The notes beneath the pieces were generated by a model, which made no database searches, had not been told where the DNA came from, and was given only the letters and a program-made list of their open reading frames with translations. Below are positions 23,463-33,867 of a stretch of 64,000 nt of DNA, in pieces (positions within the stretch are counted from its first letter, which is position 1; each line of letters opens with the position of its first letter). Source of the stretch: Fomitopsis serialis (taxonomy: Eukaryota; Basidiomycota; Agaricomycetes; Polyporales; Fomitopsidaceae); contig NW_025954963.1 of assembly GCF_022376445.1 (NCBI RefSeq), positions 930,001-994,000 on the forward strand, given 5' to 3'. The translations under genes were made by a program, and so were the position numbers.

Positions 23463-24000
23463 TCATGGGAACTGCCACGGGATCGCGTCGTGCAAGGGAC
23501 CGGAGGAAGAGAAAGAGCGTGTAGTGAGGTCGACCTTGCCGCTGAGCGCGGTGATGCCACCAACAAGCCAGCCGCGCTGGAGATCCATGGCGAGCGTGCT
23601 GGCGTGCATCCCACGGTGCGGGAGGATCATGCGCGTGTCATCGGAGCCCATGACTCGGATGCTAACTTGAGCGCCAGGCCCTGAGTGAGTCGAGGTCGAG
23701 GATGGACTCGTAGTCGATCTTGACCTGTGTCGTCGTGCGCGCCGCGATGCCCAGCCGGCGCATGGTGTACCGTACGTAGATAGTTATGTCGTAGTGCATG
23801 CATGACTCGGTGCCAAAGTGAGGTGTCGAGAGGCGCAATCTCCTGGGGAGGGTCTTGCCGTCATCCTTCTCGGGTCCTGCACGCTAACGAGATCGAGGAG
23901 GGTCCAGTCGTTCGTGCAGACAGTCATGTGGTAGGTGGCGCGTCCAGCACGCAGGTGGGTATGCGAGCGGGAGCCTGAGAGCGAGTGAACGGGCATGCAG
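23463..24000 (-). pseudogene. Unrecognised protein gene remnant
   Basis: Coding-like minus-strand segments appear in different frames: MTVCTNDWTLLDLVSVQD, then HYDITIYVRYTMRRLGIAAR continuing TTTQVKIDYESILDLDSLRA, then VSIRVMGSDDTRMILPHRGM continuing HASTLAMDLQRGWLVGG to a stop at 23463. They look like parts of one structured protein separated by introns or frameshifts. I do not recognise the family. Confidence 0.35.
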
Positions 24001-24039
24001 CCAAGCGACGGGATGCGCATATGGAAGAGTCGGTGAACG

Positions 24040-24828
24040 GGATACAGCAGTTCTGAAACCCTTGTCCGCGTCGCGCCGCGCCCGTGAAAAAAATGAAAAG
24101 AAAAATGGAAAAAATCTGGAAAATGCTGGAAAATCGGAGAAAGGGCTGCACACCTCGTAGATACTGTAAATAATCTCCTGTGAGCCGAAGGGTGTGCGCC
24201 GCGCACCTGAACGGGCTTGGAGGGTCGCCTTGCGTGGGATGAACGTCGTGCGATGGTCGACGTGGCGGGCGACGACGGGCGCTAACGCCGAGGAGCTCGG
24301 AGAGCATCCGTCGCAGAACGCAGCTATGGGTACTCGATTTCACCCGGAGTGTGCCCGGGATCACTTGTAAATAAGGCTACTACATAGATATGATCTGAAA
24401 GGAAGAAAGTTGGGCATTTGACGGGTGGTCAGACCTCAGGAAGTTGGAGACTTAGGCCCTATCTCGGACTGTCTAGATCTCGTGTTGCCCTTGCATGAAA
24501 TGCCAGCCTACTCAGGTTAGATGTTATTTTAAATCATAACAAGCCTTCAAAAAGCTGCTGGAGGGGTTGTGCAATCCAGGAAAGGTTGTGACTTCGCAGT
24601 CTTGGGTGGCCACTGCATCGCACGACGTTCATCTCACACAAGGCGACCCTCGATAGTCCGTTCAGGTGCGCGGCGCACACCTTTCGGCTCCCAGGAGATG
24701 TTCTACGGTGTCTACGAGATGTGCAGCCCTTTTTCCGATTTTCCAGCATTTTCCTGATTTTTTCGATTTATTTCATTTTTTCACGTGCGCGGCGCGACGC
24801 GGACAAGGGTTTCAGGAACTGCTGTAGA
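24040..24828. mobile_element. Fold-back (inverted-repeat) element
   Basis: Arms 24040-24256 (plus) and 24611-24828 (minus) are roughly 90% identical by eye over about 217 bp, with an inner spacer of about 354 bp. Outer ends read ACAGCAGTTC(C)TGAAACCC and carry an A-rich tract (AAAATGAAA...GGAAAATGCTGGAAAATCGG). Inner ends read GATGAACGTCGTGCGATG. No transposase is encoded. The structure fits a non-autonomous fold-back or MITE-like DNA element. A clear target-site duplication was not found by eye. Confidence 0.65.
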
Positions 24829-25115
24829 CCTGAACGGATGAGGCGGGCAACCACGGACGCATGCATCGAGATGGATTTGACTGGATGATTGTAGGATCCA
24901 CGGAAGGCTGGGTCACCCTGGATCAATTAATAGAGACTGCCGAAGCCGCAGGAACCACGCCCACGCAATCTGAGACCAACAAGTTGTCCTGGGCAGGCGA
25001 GTCCCTTCGTGCGCATCACGCGGGACTTGCCAATTGATTGACACAAGGATGCACGTCGACCGCGGGGCGTACGCATCGCGGGCGTGCAGAGAGCTACTAA
25101 GTAGACATGTGGGTT
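24829..25115. other. Intergenic
   Basis: No gene or repeat recognised; it includes the probable 3' UTR of the RING gene. Confidence 0.4.
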
Positions 25116-26930
25116 TTAAGGCTGCTGAGTGAAAAACTCATCGAAGGCGCCGCGTGGCTGCTGAGTGAAAAACTCATCGAAGGCGCCGCGTGCACAGAAA
25201 CCGGCCTCTGCAGCTGCGGTGCTAACTCTTCCCGCATCAGAAACATCCTCTCCCCGTAGCATGGCGACAAACATGGCAACGTCCTTGAGCAGGTGCACTT
25301 CTACGGGTGCACTCTGAACTTCCGCCCGGCATTCCGGGCATATGTATCGTGGGCCGCAGGCACCACCGCTGGGTACGATGGACTGAACAGATGCCTCGGC
25401 ATTGTGCACTGTACTTCCCGAGCCGGCTCTTTGATCACTTCCTCCACTTTGATCGTTATTGAGCATTGGATATTGTCGCTTGTGTTCCGCCAAGGTCCGC
25501 GAAAAGATGGACTTCAAGCACGATAGGCAGCAGGTGTGCCCGCATGATAAACTTGAACGCGCATCGCGATCAGTAAGAAAAGCAAAATGGCGTGAAAACT
25601 GGTACATACAACCACGGCTTCCATAGTCTCTCCAAGCAAACTGGGCAAGACATAGCTTGATCTATCTGGTCAGAGCGTATCTGTGGAGGGAAGTGAGCGC
25701 TGAAGTGAGGTTTGAGGGATGAGTGACAGGCCTTTAATTCCCTCATGGTGTCATCATAGTTTTGGAGTTGTCCTTGCAAGCGGTCGGCTCCCTGCCATGG
25801 ATGTGCATCAGAAATACACGAGGCTCAAATCTGACTCGGTTGAACTGACTGCATGCATGTTGGCCACTGCATCATCTTGTTCTCTAAGTTGGCGCCGTAA
25901 TTGCTCCACATCCTTAAACGGCGAGAATTAACCCTACGCTTGTAGCTTCAGACAGCCCGAGAGACTCACAGAATGCAATGCCACCATGGCTGCATCGCGG
26001 CTGTGGATTTCCAGAGCGAGCCGTTCGTTCTCCTGCACGCCATTCATCAGCAAGCGTAGAGCCAACCGGCAAACGACCATAGGAAATACCATCTATGAAC
26101 ATCATTAATATGGCGCAACATTGGCGGAGAAGGGATGAGGGAGAAGATCACAGACCCACAGGTGGGTAGCGGCCACCTGAGAGCGTCCCGCCTCCTGTTT
26201 CCAGCGCTCCAGCTCCTTGCAAGGGTGAGTAGGTCTCAGGATTCAAGTTGACAAAGAGAGGCACGACAGACCCGCTACAAAGTGTTGAGCACAATTGGCA
26301 CCTGTCGATGGTAGGTCGATGGGTCTTACCTCCAGCCCAGCCATTGCCCTTCGGCCGTTATCAAATTGGTTTCTCCATCCTTCTATATTCTACGGCTCAT
26401 TAATCCTGCCATCAAAGCGGAAGAAAACAGCCACTCATACCAACTAAGAGCGTTCAGCGCTCAGTCTAATCTCAGGCTATGAGAAAGTCGTACCTCGCTA
26501 CACGCTAATTGTCGCTCTGATCGCTCAAGAGAGAGTCGCAGTCGCTCGAGCTCCTATATGTAAGGGCCCTCTGTGGCTCAGCGGCATGGCGCATGAGGAA
26601 CAAAGGAACGCTCTCAACTTACCTCTGCGCTAGACTATCCCGACCAGGACGCGGTTCAGTTCCACCACACACGGTGACATGGCTAGCGATATCCTCCATT
26701 ACCTGCATCTCCGACGGCTCGGCAGGCACTGGTACGGCTGCTTGTGCTTGAGAGCCGTTCCACCTGCGCGATTGTGAGTATTCCGTTTGCGTGGCAGCTG
26801 CCCAAAGCCCTTGCGAGCTGCTCTTGTGAGCGGCGTACAGTGGTGAGATCAAGGTGAGATCAAGATTTTGAGACGCGGCGGGAGGAGGAGGAGAAGGGGA
26901 GGAGGAGAAGGGGAGGAGGAGAAGGGGGGA
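25116..26930 (-). CDS. Coiled-coil / RING-finger protein (putative E3 ligase)
   Basis: Putative ubiquitin E3 ligase. The C-terminal exons are well supported. AMSCPVCLERLWKPW supplies the first zinc pair, a 56-bp intron follows (donor GTATGT near 25608), then LSCGHTCCLSCLKSIF and YICPECRAEVQSAPVEV complete a C3HC4 RING; between them is an insert of about 50 residues. Upstream minus-strand exons encode helices that look like coiled coil: QLQNYDDTMRELKA, FKDVEQLRRQLREQDDAV, ENERLALEIHSRDAAMVALH, ELERWKQEAGRSQ and ELERLRLSLERSERQL. A further open piece (SEMQVMEDIASHV, about 26620-26930) is probably the N-terminal exon; the true start was not fixed. The protein ends with RGAFDEFFTQQP twice, a 36-bp tandem duplication. 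Confidence 0.7.
25122..25193. repeat. 36-bp tandem duplication (2 copies)
   Basis: Unit beginning CTGCTGAGTGAAAAACTCAT, repeated once exactly apart from the last base. It duplicates the last 12 residues of the RING protein in frame. Confidence 0.85.
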
Positions 26931-26932
26931 TC
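26876..26932. repeat. Purine-rich GGAGGAGAAGG repeat
   Basis: About three to four imperfect copies of GAGAAGGGGAGGAG on the plus strand (poly-pyrimidine on the transcribed strand), at the 5' side of the RING gene. Confidence 0.7.
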
Positions 26933-27439
26933 CATTTGTAAGTAATATCTTAACCAGATGCGATTCCGTCGCAAGGCCCACGGCCTCCGCACAGCCTCCG
27001 ACAGCCCGGTTTGTCCTGGTTTGTCTCGTACCTACGTACCCATCCGCGCATTGAAGGCCGCGCCCAAGCCGCACCCGCTAGTCTCAATTCAGACGCTATA
27101 CATCCGCTATACATAGCTCACTTAGCTCGCGTGTGCTGTCGATCGGGCTTCGAAAAACCCATACCAGAGATGCCGCTGCGATGCGATTTCGAAGTTCGAA
27201 CGGCCACGCCGCGTCACGTAAGTAAGTAATGCATCTGTTAGTCCTCGCCCGTGCCTGAGGCCTGAGCTCCTTCTTCCATTATTCTAAATGCAACCATTTT
27301 ACCCTGACAGTGACTCCGAGTCAGATTCGGACCCGGACGACGAGGATAATCTTCCGCCTCCACGCCCACGGTTAACATCTCGATCGCGAAACACAGAATA
27401 CAACCACTGGCGGGCGCCGGCTACAAGACCTAATCACAT

Positions 27440-28090
27440 TGAACAATGCTCACAAAATCATATGCGTCGCTCTTCGACGCCTCGACCGAGATGACATCCG
27501 CTTCGAGTGCCTGGATTGACGGAAAGATATCGTGTGCAGTCGGAGTAGCAGAAATGTGAGTGCATCTGCAACCAGTGGTGAACAGCTTCAACGACGACAG
27601 CTCGCTGAAGGTATACATTCAGCGGAGCGCGGGCTTGTCGAGCTGGATGGCGTCCTTGATGGCCTTGATGTCGGTCTTCTCGAGGTCGATTCGTGGCGGA
27701 ACGCGAGCTCAAGGTGCATGCACTGAAGCTCACGGGAGATATCGTACGAGTTGAGGATGGTGATGGGGTCCATAAGCATGCCCTCCATCAGCTTAGAGGT
27801 GAGACTCTGTGCGTTAGTCAGCGAGCAGACACGTGTAGACGGGGAGCAGCTTAGGGAGGGGAGAGATGGGCTGGAAGCCCAGCTTCGCCTCCTTGGCGGC
27901 CTTGCCGAGGATGAGGATGAGGAAGGAGATAGGGCCGAGAATGACGGTGCGTGGTAAAGCCCAGGGCCTTTGCCTCGTTATACTCCTCAAGGGCTTTGTT
28001 GAAGACAAGCTTGAGTCTGTCTCGTCCGAGAACTCCGGGACAACGAGGTGGTGGTTGAAGTCGAATTTCGAAAGCAGTCAATATGAAGCT
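27440..28090 (-). pseudogene. Cobalamin-independent methionine synthase fragment (MET6-like)
   Basis: The minus strand carries recognisable pieces of MetE/Met6 in order: KFDFNHHLVVPEFSDETD, FNKALEEYNEAKALG, ILGPISFLILGKAAKEAKLG-like sequence, GFQPISPLPKLLPVYT, then after a large internal gap EGML-DPITILN, SRELQ, IDLEKTDIKAIKDAIQLDKP, and finally HSHFCYSD and DIFPSIQALEADVISVEASK. The last piece matches the conserved C-terminal HSHFCYSDF...IQALDADVISIE region, which includes a zinc-ligand cysteine in the intact enzyme. The segments are out of frame with each other and large parts are missing, so no enzyme can be made. Parent role: last step of methionine synthesis. Confidence 0.8.
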
Positions 28091-28249
28091 TATTAGGGTA
28101 CGTACATGCTTGTTGACCGCTGTCACAGTCGCGCTCATATCCCGAATTCGCTTCGCCTTGTGCAGCAATAGTGGGTGCCCTGCAGCAATCATCGTTCTCT
28201 GCGACAGTGCGCAGCGAATCTCCCAGCATATTTCCTTTGATCACGCATG

Positions 28250-28890
28250 CACAGTTCACGCCCAATCTCCCCGCGTCCTCAATCGGGTCGCCGCGTTCCT
28301 TCCGCCCCGTCGTCCAACCCGCGTTGTCTATCGCAGCTCCCGGCTGAGACGCCCTCGCCAGACCTCAAGCCTCAGGATTCAGGGCGCACAAGCTGTCCGA
28401 CTTTCAAATTAGCCATCGCGACGCTTCTCACTCCCGACAGCGCACTGCTCCCGCGTACGCTCACGCCGAGCTCGTCCCTCCGCTCGTTTATGCGCCCTGG
28501 CGAGCACAGCGATGAGTAGGACCCTTTCGACCCATTCACGCCCGGCGTCGGCTCAGAACTCGACTCGCAGCGGTCTAACTCGCCTATGTCACGGTCCCTG
28601 TCGCCCGAGGACCCGCGCTATATCACCAGCTGTTCAATGTGCGGTCGCAGGGTGACGAAGACATCGACCCGGATGTGGCGGCAATGCTCAAGGACGGACT
28701 GATGCCATTCGACGTGCTCATCTCGGTGTTCGACGCGGCGCGCGCCGTCTGAGCGCGAGGAGGGGTTGGCCCAGAACGGATATGGCTTCGAGTGCGCGAT
28801 GTCATGACTCAGTCGGTGGACCGCTCGATGACATGGCTGGTGGATCGCACTGAACTCACCGGCGCAGACGAGCGGCCCGCTGAGGTTACA
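28250..28890 (+). pseudogene. Unrecognised Ser/Pro-rich gene remnant with stops
   Basis: Plus-strand coding-like sequence: Pro/Ser/Arg-rich start, TLTPSSSLRSFMRPGEHSDE, an in-frame TAG at about 28517, then DPFDPFTPGVGSELDSQRS. After a frame change come YHQLFNVRSQGDEDIDPDVA, AAMLKDGLMPFDVLISVFDA, another stop, and VRDVMTQSVDRSMTWLVD. The last two blocks look like a structured domain. Not recognised; the stops and shifts mark it as dead. Confidence 0.5.
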
Positions 28891-29354
28891 GAGCATCGGG
28901 AATAGGGTCATGCAGGGACGGAAATGGCATGGTAGAAGGGGCGGCTTAGGCAACCCTGGACATGGTGCACTTGGCGTGCATTGCGGTGGCCAGCGGCCGG
29001 TTGGCGGTTCGTGAACGGACGCCCAGTCCCGGGTGGCAATAGAGCCTGCAGATGCCTTCCTGGCCGGCGAGTGCTTGCGTGCAGACTATCGTTTCAGGTT
29101 AGTTCGCTTGTCGGAATTGCCACGATTGAAAGACTGAGACCCAGTGAGAGCCTGCTTCTGCAGCGATTTGGAGCCGTATGTCGCGTCCAACTGCTGTCAG
29201 CGACTGCTTAGTCTCGGAACCAGCCGTTCTAGAGGCACGTGCATACGTCGGCGGAGATCGAAAAAGAAACACCAGAAGTGCAGTGCGCGAGCCCGCCGAA
29301 CACCCAGCATGCGCCATTCCTTGCCCACCCCGGTGCTCCGAGTGCCCTTCGCCC

Positions 29355-29975
29355 CAAGCCAGCCGCGCCCCGCAGAGCGGGCGAGCACGAACGGTAAGCC
29401 GTTGCCTCCCTACGCGTCTGTCGAGGGCGTCAGGTGTGTGGTCGAGTGGAGCCCAATATCCCGCGCCCTGCACGCCCTCGCCGAACGCTTGCTCCCAGCG
29501 AGCACCCTTAGCTGACACTGTGGCGACGACAGGGATGCCTTTCCCCACGATTTGGCCGTGTCGCGCTCGCAAAATCCCCTCGTGCGGGCTGCTAACGCGG
29601 GGCGTTTCGCAACCCTTTCCCTCGTGCCTCGGTAGCCCGGGCGCATTGTTGAGCGCCGGGGGGCCGGAGGACAGCTGGGAGAACGGTCGGCGGCGAGGGG
29701 CGCAAGCGGTACGTTTCGGTGGCTCCTCCCACGCTGCGCTTTCTCAAACGCAACCCAGGCGGCCAACATCGCGTGGCTTGCCGGAACCAATCCTATGCTT
29801 CCCTGCGCCCCATTCGTTCGCTGCCAGATAGGTCCACGCATCCTTCCCAAAGCCCCCCCTTCGCCTCGGCGGTGCTCGTGAGCAGTTGGGCTCGCGGGAT
29901 GTCGCGGGGTGCACCATGGCCGCCAAGCGCCCCCTAGAGGATCGTCAATTTGCCCGCGGGCCCGTTGGACTGTCC
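29355..29975 (+). repeat. Dispersed repeat R1, copy 1
   Basis: About 620 bp, GC-rich, aligned by eye with 43289-43900. Shared anchors are CCAGCCGCGCCCCGCAG at the left, GGAGCCCAA(t/c)ATCCCGC(g/a)CC and CACGCCCTCGCCG in the middle, and ATCCTTCCCAA and CGCCTCGGCGG(t/c)GCTCGTGAGC to the right. No coherent reading frame. Function or origin unknown; likely a non-autonomous mobile or structural repeat. Confidence 0.65.
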
Positions 29976-31040
29976 TTACCCCTCTCGCGTTTCATTCCTC
30001 GAGCGCAACTCGCTGGTGGTTGCAAAGCATCGGCGCGACGCCGACTTCCTGCGTTCCTGCGTTCTACGCCGGTATGCGCCGAGGGACCTGCTTTCCGCGC
30101 CCTTCCCCGCACCCTTCCGACCGTGTGAGCGTTCGATACGCGACTACGCGGGTAAGCTTGTGCGGAAGCTGCGAGGATGCTCTTTGCGAAAGCGAAGCCC
30201 GGCGCCGATCTGGAAAACCTCCTTTTGAGAATACCACAGAATGACGAAGTTTTCCATGGAAAACGTACGGATGCCAACCATTCCCCTGTTCTATAGATTA
30301 GTCGGTATTCGCCACCCTCAATCTGGGCCATTTACTCGGATGTCCGAGGCCCGTGCGGCGTGCGCTTACTGGGCGCCTCTTCCTCTTCTCTGTCCGTACA
30401 AGTCCCTCAGTCCTCAACTCTGCTCGGAGTCTGCCTCGCCCCGGCTTTGGCAATAAGCAACCCGTCCGCGCCAATCTGCAATGAAGCGCAGCAAGCCACC
30501 TATGCTGCTGCAATGCGAAGCACAGCTCTGGCGACTTTCGATCAGCTGCTCGAACCCACTGTCATTCACATGACGTCCACGCAAATCCCGGTCTCGTGAA
30601 GGAACAGGAGGAGGACGAGGACGAGGACGAGGACGAGGAGGATAAGCACGGAGGCTTGAGGGCCAAAGGTACGCCTTTGCTGCATGTACTACGTACGCTG
30701 CTACTATGATACCTCATCTACAATAGCCAGTACGCTGGCAACCGAGCCTCTCTTACAGCTCATTCACCCGCTCATTCACCTGTGCTACTCACTCTCCTAC
30801 TCGCAAATCCGCTGACGCACTCATCGGGCTCTTTTCTGGCTCATTTGTTCGCCTATCGGCAGGCCTGCACCCCCACATCTTAACCAATCATTCGCCGGTC
30901 TACCCACTCGTTGTCCATCTACTCCGAAACTCGTCTGTTCACTCATCTATTCGCCCTGCGCGCGCTCGTCTGCGCACCTACTCGCTGCACTACTCGCCCA
31001 CCATGGGTCGTCTGACCCGCGTAGGCAGCTGCGTCTACAC
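29976..31040. other. Gene-poor region with simple repeats
   Basis: About 1 kb without a supportable gene. It includes a GAGGAC/GACGAG microsatellite at about 30603-30645 and a degenerate CTCATTCACC/CTACTCGC-type repeat at 30740-31005. Confidence 0.4.
30740..31005 (+). repeat. Degenerate short-period repeat (CTCATTCACC-like)
   Basis: Loosely repeated CTCATTCACC, CTACTCGC and CACTCATC units. Same style, opposite strand, as the stretch at 22.88-23.25 kb. Confidence 0.45.
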
Positions 31041-31069
31041 GACGTAGAAGATTTACAGCAAGGGTACAC

Positions 31070-31390
31070 CTATTCTTCGGCGACGAGGTCCGGCCCTGGA
31101 ACCGTGAAGACAGCAAGGTGCACTCCATCTTCCGGCGCCCTACCACGTTCGCCGTGCGCTCCGTCATCCAGACGGGCCACTGCACGCTCTACGCGCGGTC
31201 TACCGGCACAATCACCTTCGGCGTTCTCAAGGCATCCTCCACCACGGCCTCGCTGTGCCAGATACTATGGACGGCACGAGCGACCGGAATCTGTTCACGG
31301 ACCACATCAAGCCCGTGCTCTACACTTCTGTGACCTCCGCGGACGACGACTCAAAGCGTTTCTACGAGACGGTGTGTAGTTCCTCGTGAA
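31070..31390 (+). pseudogene. Unrecognised gene fragment
   Basis: One frame reads DEVRPWNREDSKVHSIFRRP followed by TTFAVRSVIQTGHCTLYARS; a second frame continues GTSDRNLFTDHIKPVLYTSV and DDDSKRFYETV. Composition is that of real protein, but the two parts are out of frame and there is no start or stop context. Family not recognised. Confidence 0.4.
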
Positions 31391-32130
31391 CGCCGCGTTG
31401 TAGTGTGTGTTGCGCTCGATTTCCCCGAGCTGTACTCCATCTCTATCCGGGCGAGTTCAACCCGAGGGGGGCAAGATCAGCAATGACACGCGCGACGAGG
31501 ACGCCCGATGGGAGCTCGTCATGGTGTTATCTTAATTGTGTACTGTAGTCTCAGGCACGTCAATAAATCCATTAAGGTCTGTTTGTTCATTATGTTGGCC
31601 GAGCCATCTGAGGGTATATGCGCGTTACTTCAACATCATCATAATCAGTGTAACACGAATGATCCGGGTCTTGCCCTCCGATTCATCTCGCTTTCTCTCG
31701 CCCTCTCGATCGTCATACGCCCAATTGAAGCTCGCGGTCGCGTGCGTCGTCGGCGGCCAGTGCCGACGCCTATGAGAGCCCTCAACAACTTGAAGCCCCC
31801 ATAGCAGGGTACCTAACACGCACTAGAGCGCCATGGTACGCTGCGGCACCAGATCTTCAGACATCAGCTAGTGAGATCTAGTGAGAGCTTGCGCGTTGCT
31901 TGTTGTCGACGCGTCTTCATCCCTGCAAGGTCTGCGAGGTGTTTCAAAACACAAACAGGGTGCTTCAAAGCTCCTGTGGCGCATGGGATCGTTGGCATGC
32001 TAGCGTGCAAGAACATACAGTTGGATATTTGAGCAGCAGGGCAGCGGGTACACGTATATGTACAGGCAACGGCGTCGACATTTGTCGCGCTCAAGACCAC
32101 GCAGCGAACATACACGTGAGCCTGTGTATG
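31391..32130. other. Intergenic
   Basis: No gene or repeat recognised beyond short random frames. Confidence 0.35.
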
Positions 32131-33131
32131 TCAGTCGGATTCTGCTGCAGGCACCCGCGCAGTGATCGTCGTAGTAGTCGTCTTGACACTGTCGCCAGAC
32201 GCTGTCGTGATGGTGACAGTAGTGGTGGTGCAAGACGAGCCCTGCCCATGGGCTTGGACATGCCTCAGCGCATCCAGAACGGACTGAACAACATCCTCGA
32301 CGCCCCCAAGGCGGCTAGGAGGCTTTTGTTCCACCATAAGTCGGCGTGTAATTGGATGAACAAAAGCTGGGCCTACCGTCGATCTCGCGCCTGCGCTCGA
32401 AGAGCCGTCAGACAAGCTGGACCATGGAAGAGTTATATCAACACCACTGTACTGCTGCACCGAGAGCCACGCACCGAAGGCTATCTCCATCAACTGCTGC
32501 TCGCTGCATCTCTTCAGCCACAGAACGCGGCATCAACATGCCTTCGTAAGTCACAACCGAGGGTGCTCTGTAATTCTTATCCGACGGCTCAGCATCCATG
32601 CTACACAAGCGTTGTCAACATCAGCCAGTAATGATCGCGCATGCTGTTGAGGGCTTTCGACTCACCAGCAACTGTGCTCCTCGCTGTCGTTGTCGTTGAA
32701 TGGCGACAAGCTGCTCAGCGATGTTCCGGTACACTTAAGGGCAGCCTCATAGGTGGTGCTGTGAGCACCGAGGGTGTTGCAACGGCAAACGGCCAATTGC
32801 GACTTACCTGTTCGGCAGAGTCGTGGGTTCCTGTGGGCTGTGCAGTCCTGTCGCCGTCAGGCCACACCGGTGTCAGTGTACCGCGAAGCAGTAGAACATA
32901 GCAGCTGCTTACGAGGTATGACCCACCAGGGACTCAGCGAAGGCGGTAGGCCGAGGCCGTTTCGAGGCTGGTCCACTGCCAGTGGGGGAGTGACCGCGGG
33001 AGCCGCTGTCAGATGTGGAACGCTTCCGAACCAGCGGTCGACTATTGACAGAGGCCCTGTAAGTTAGCCCGAACAGCTGTAGCGGAAGCTCGCACTTACG
33101 ATCGACGCCTTCCATCATTGCCGCGCTTCAT
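32131..33131 (-). CDS. Hypothetical multi-exon protein
   Basis: The minus strand shows splice-consistent exons: MKRGNDGRRRS from the ATG at 33131, a GTAAGT donor, then a Ser/Arg-rich exon (RKRSTSDSGSRGHSPTGSGP) with donors at either CTG|GTGGGT or TC|GTAAGC. A 40-nt exon follows whose two frames are both open, giving either TAQPTGTHDSAEQ or a path into VYRNIAEQLVAIQRQRQRGA, which is helical. A 3' open frame (VEDVVQSVLDALRHVQAHG, then a Thr-rich tail TTTTVTITT) ends at 32131. The Thr-rich tail resembles that of the hypothetical at 57.6-58.3 kb. Exon joining is uncertain and no domain is recognised. Confidence 0.35.
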
Positions 33132-33867
33132 GCGCCCCCTTAGACCTGGAGGCATGGGCGACTGTACAGAGGGACGGATGAGCTGTCCCGACGTAAATAT
33201 ATCGGTTGAGCGGCAGCCTAAGGCCATTCGGGAGGATCCCGAGCTGCTATTGTACCTCTAGGAGGAACAAAGAGCTTGGGATGGCAGTTCTCATGGGCCG
33301 GCGTTGCATGTAGCCGAAACAGGGATCCGGCGCTGCGAGTGACATAAGACGCAGTCGCCGGACAGAATAAGGCAGTTTGGCTCACCTTGTCTGGCTCATC
33401 ACGGGCCTGGCGCTCCCCATGAGAAGTTCTAATAAAACAGCTAATTCGTGAGATTGATCTCGTGTGCCGGAGCTCTCCGGCGCGTAGACCGCGCAGCACC
33501 GATCGCGAGTAAGAACTCTAGAAAAAAAAGCATTAAAACCCGTTTAGTTTCATGATCGATGACCCTGACCCTGTGGGTGAGAGCGTTACGACAACCCGGC
33601 TGGTATGCGACGAGAAGAATCAGAAATCGACAACAATGTGCGCGACAATCGGACCCTAGGGCGCGCCCTGCACAGGATGCGGGCATATACGTCGGCCTAT
33701 CCAGAGTGGGCAAGAGGCCGAATATTACCAACCAGGCCAGCGCCGCCGAGAAGGCCAGGCCTCCATGTGGGTCAGGTATATTATAGAATTAAAAACATTA
33801 AATCTGCGCTGCTGCACCATTCCACTCACTGCTGCTTTGAGACCCTCAGCGTGCACCCTCTGCCCTC
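33132..33867. other. Intergenic
   Basis: About 740 bp between divergent hypothetical genes. It contains AT-rich patches near 33.52 and 33.79 kb that could be core promoters. Nothing else seen. Confidence 0.4.

Larger units (their letters stand above)
22481..24039. other. Gene-poor region with degenerate repeat and a gene remnant
   Basis: 22.88-23.25 kb is a GC-rich, low-complexity stretch of imperfect short units such as GCGGGCGG and GTGAGCG, listed separately. The rest has scattered short frames. On the minus strand 23.46-24.0 kb contains coding-like pieces, also listed separately. Confidence 0.4.

Noticed and set aside
26571..26600. tRNA-like A box (TGTGGCTCAGCGGCATGG)
   Set aside because: No matching B box or cloverleaf downstream. 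I found no convincing tRNA or rRNA gene in the window.
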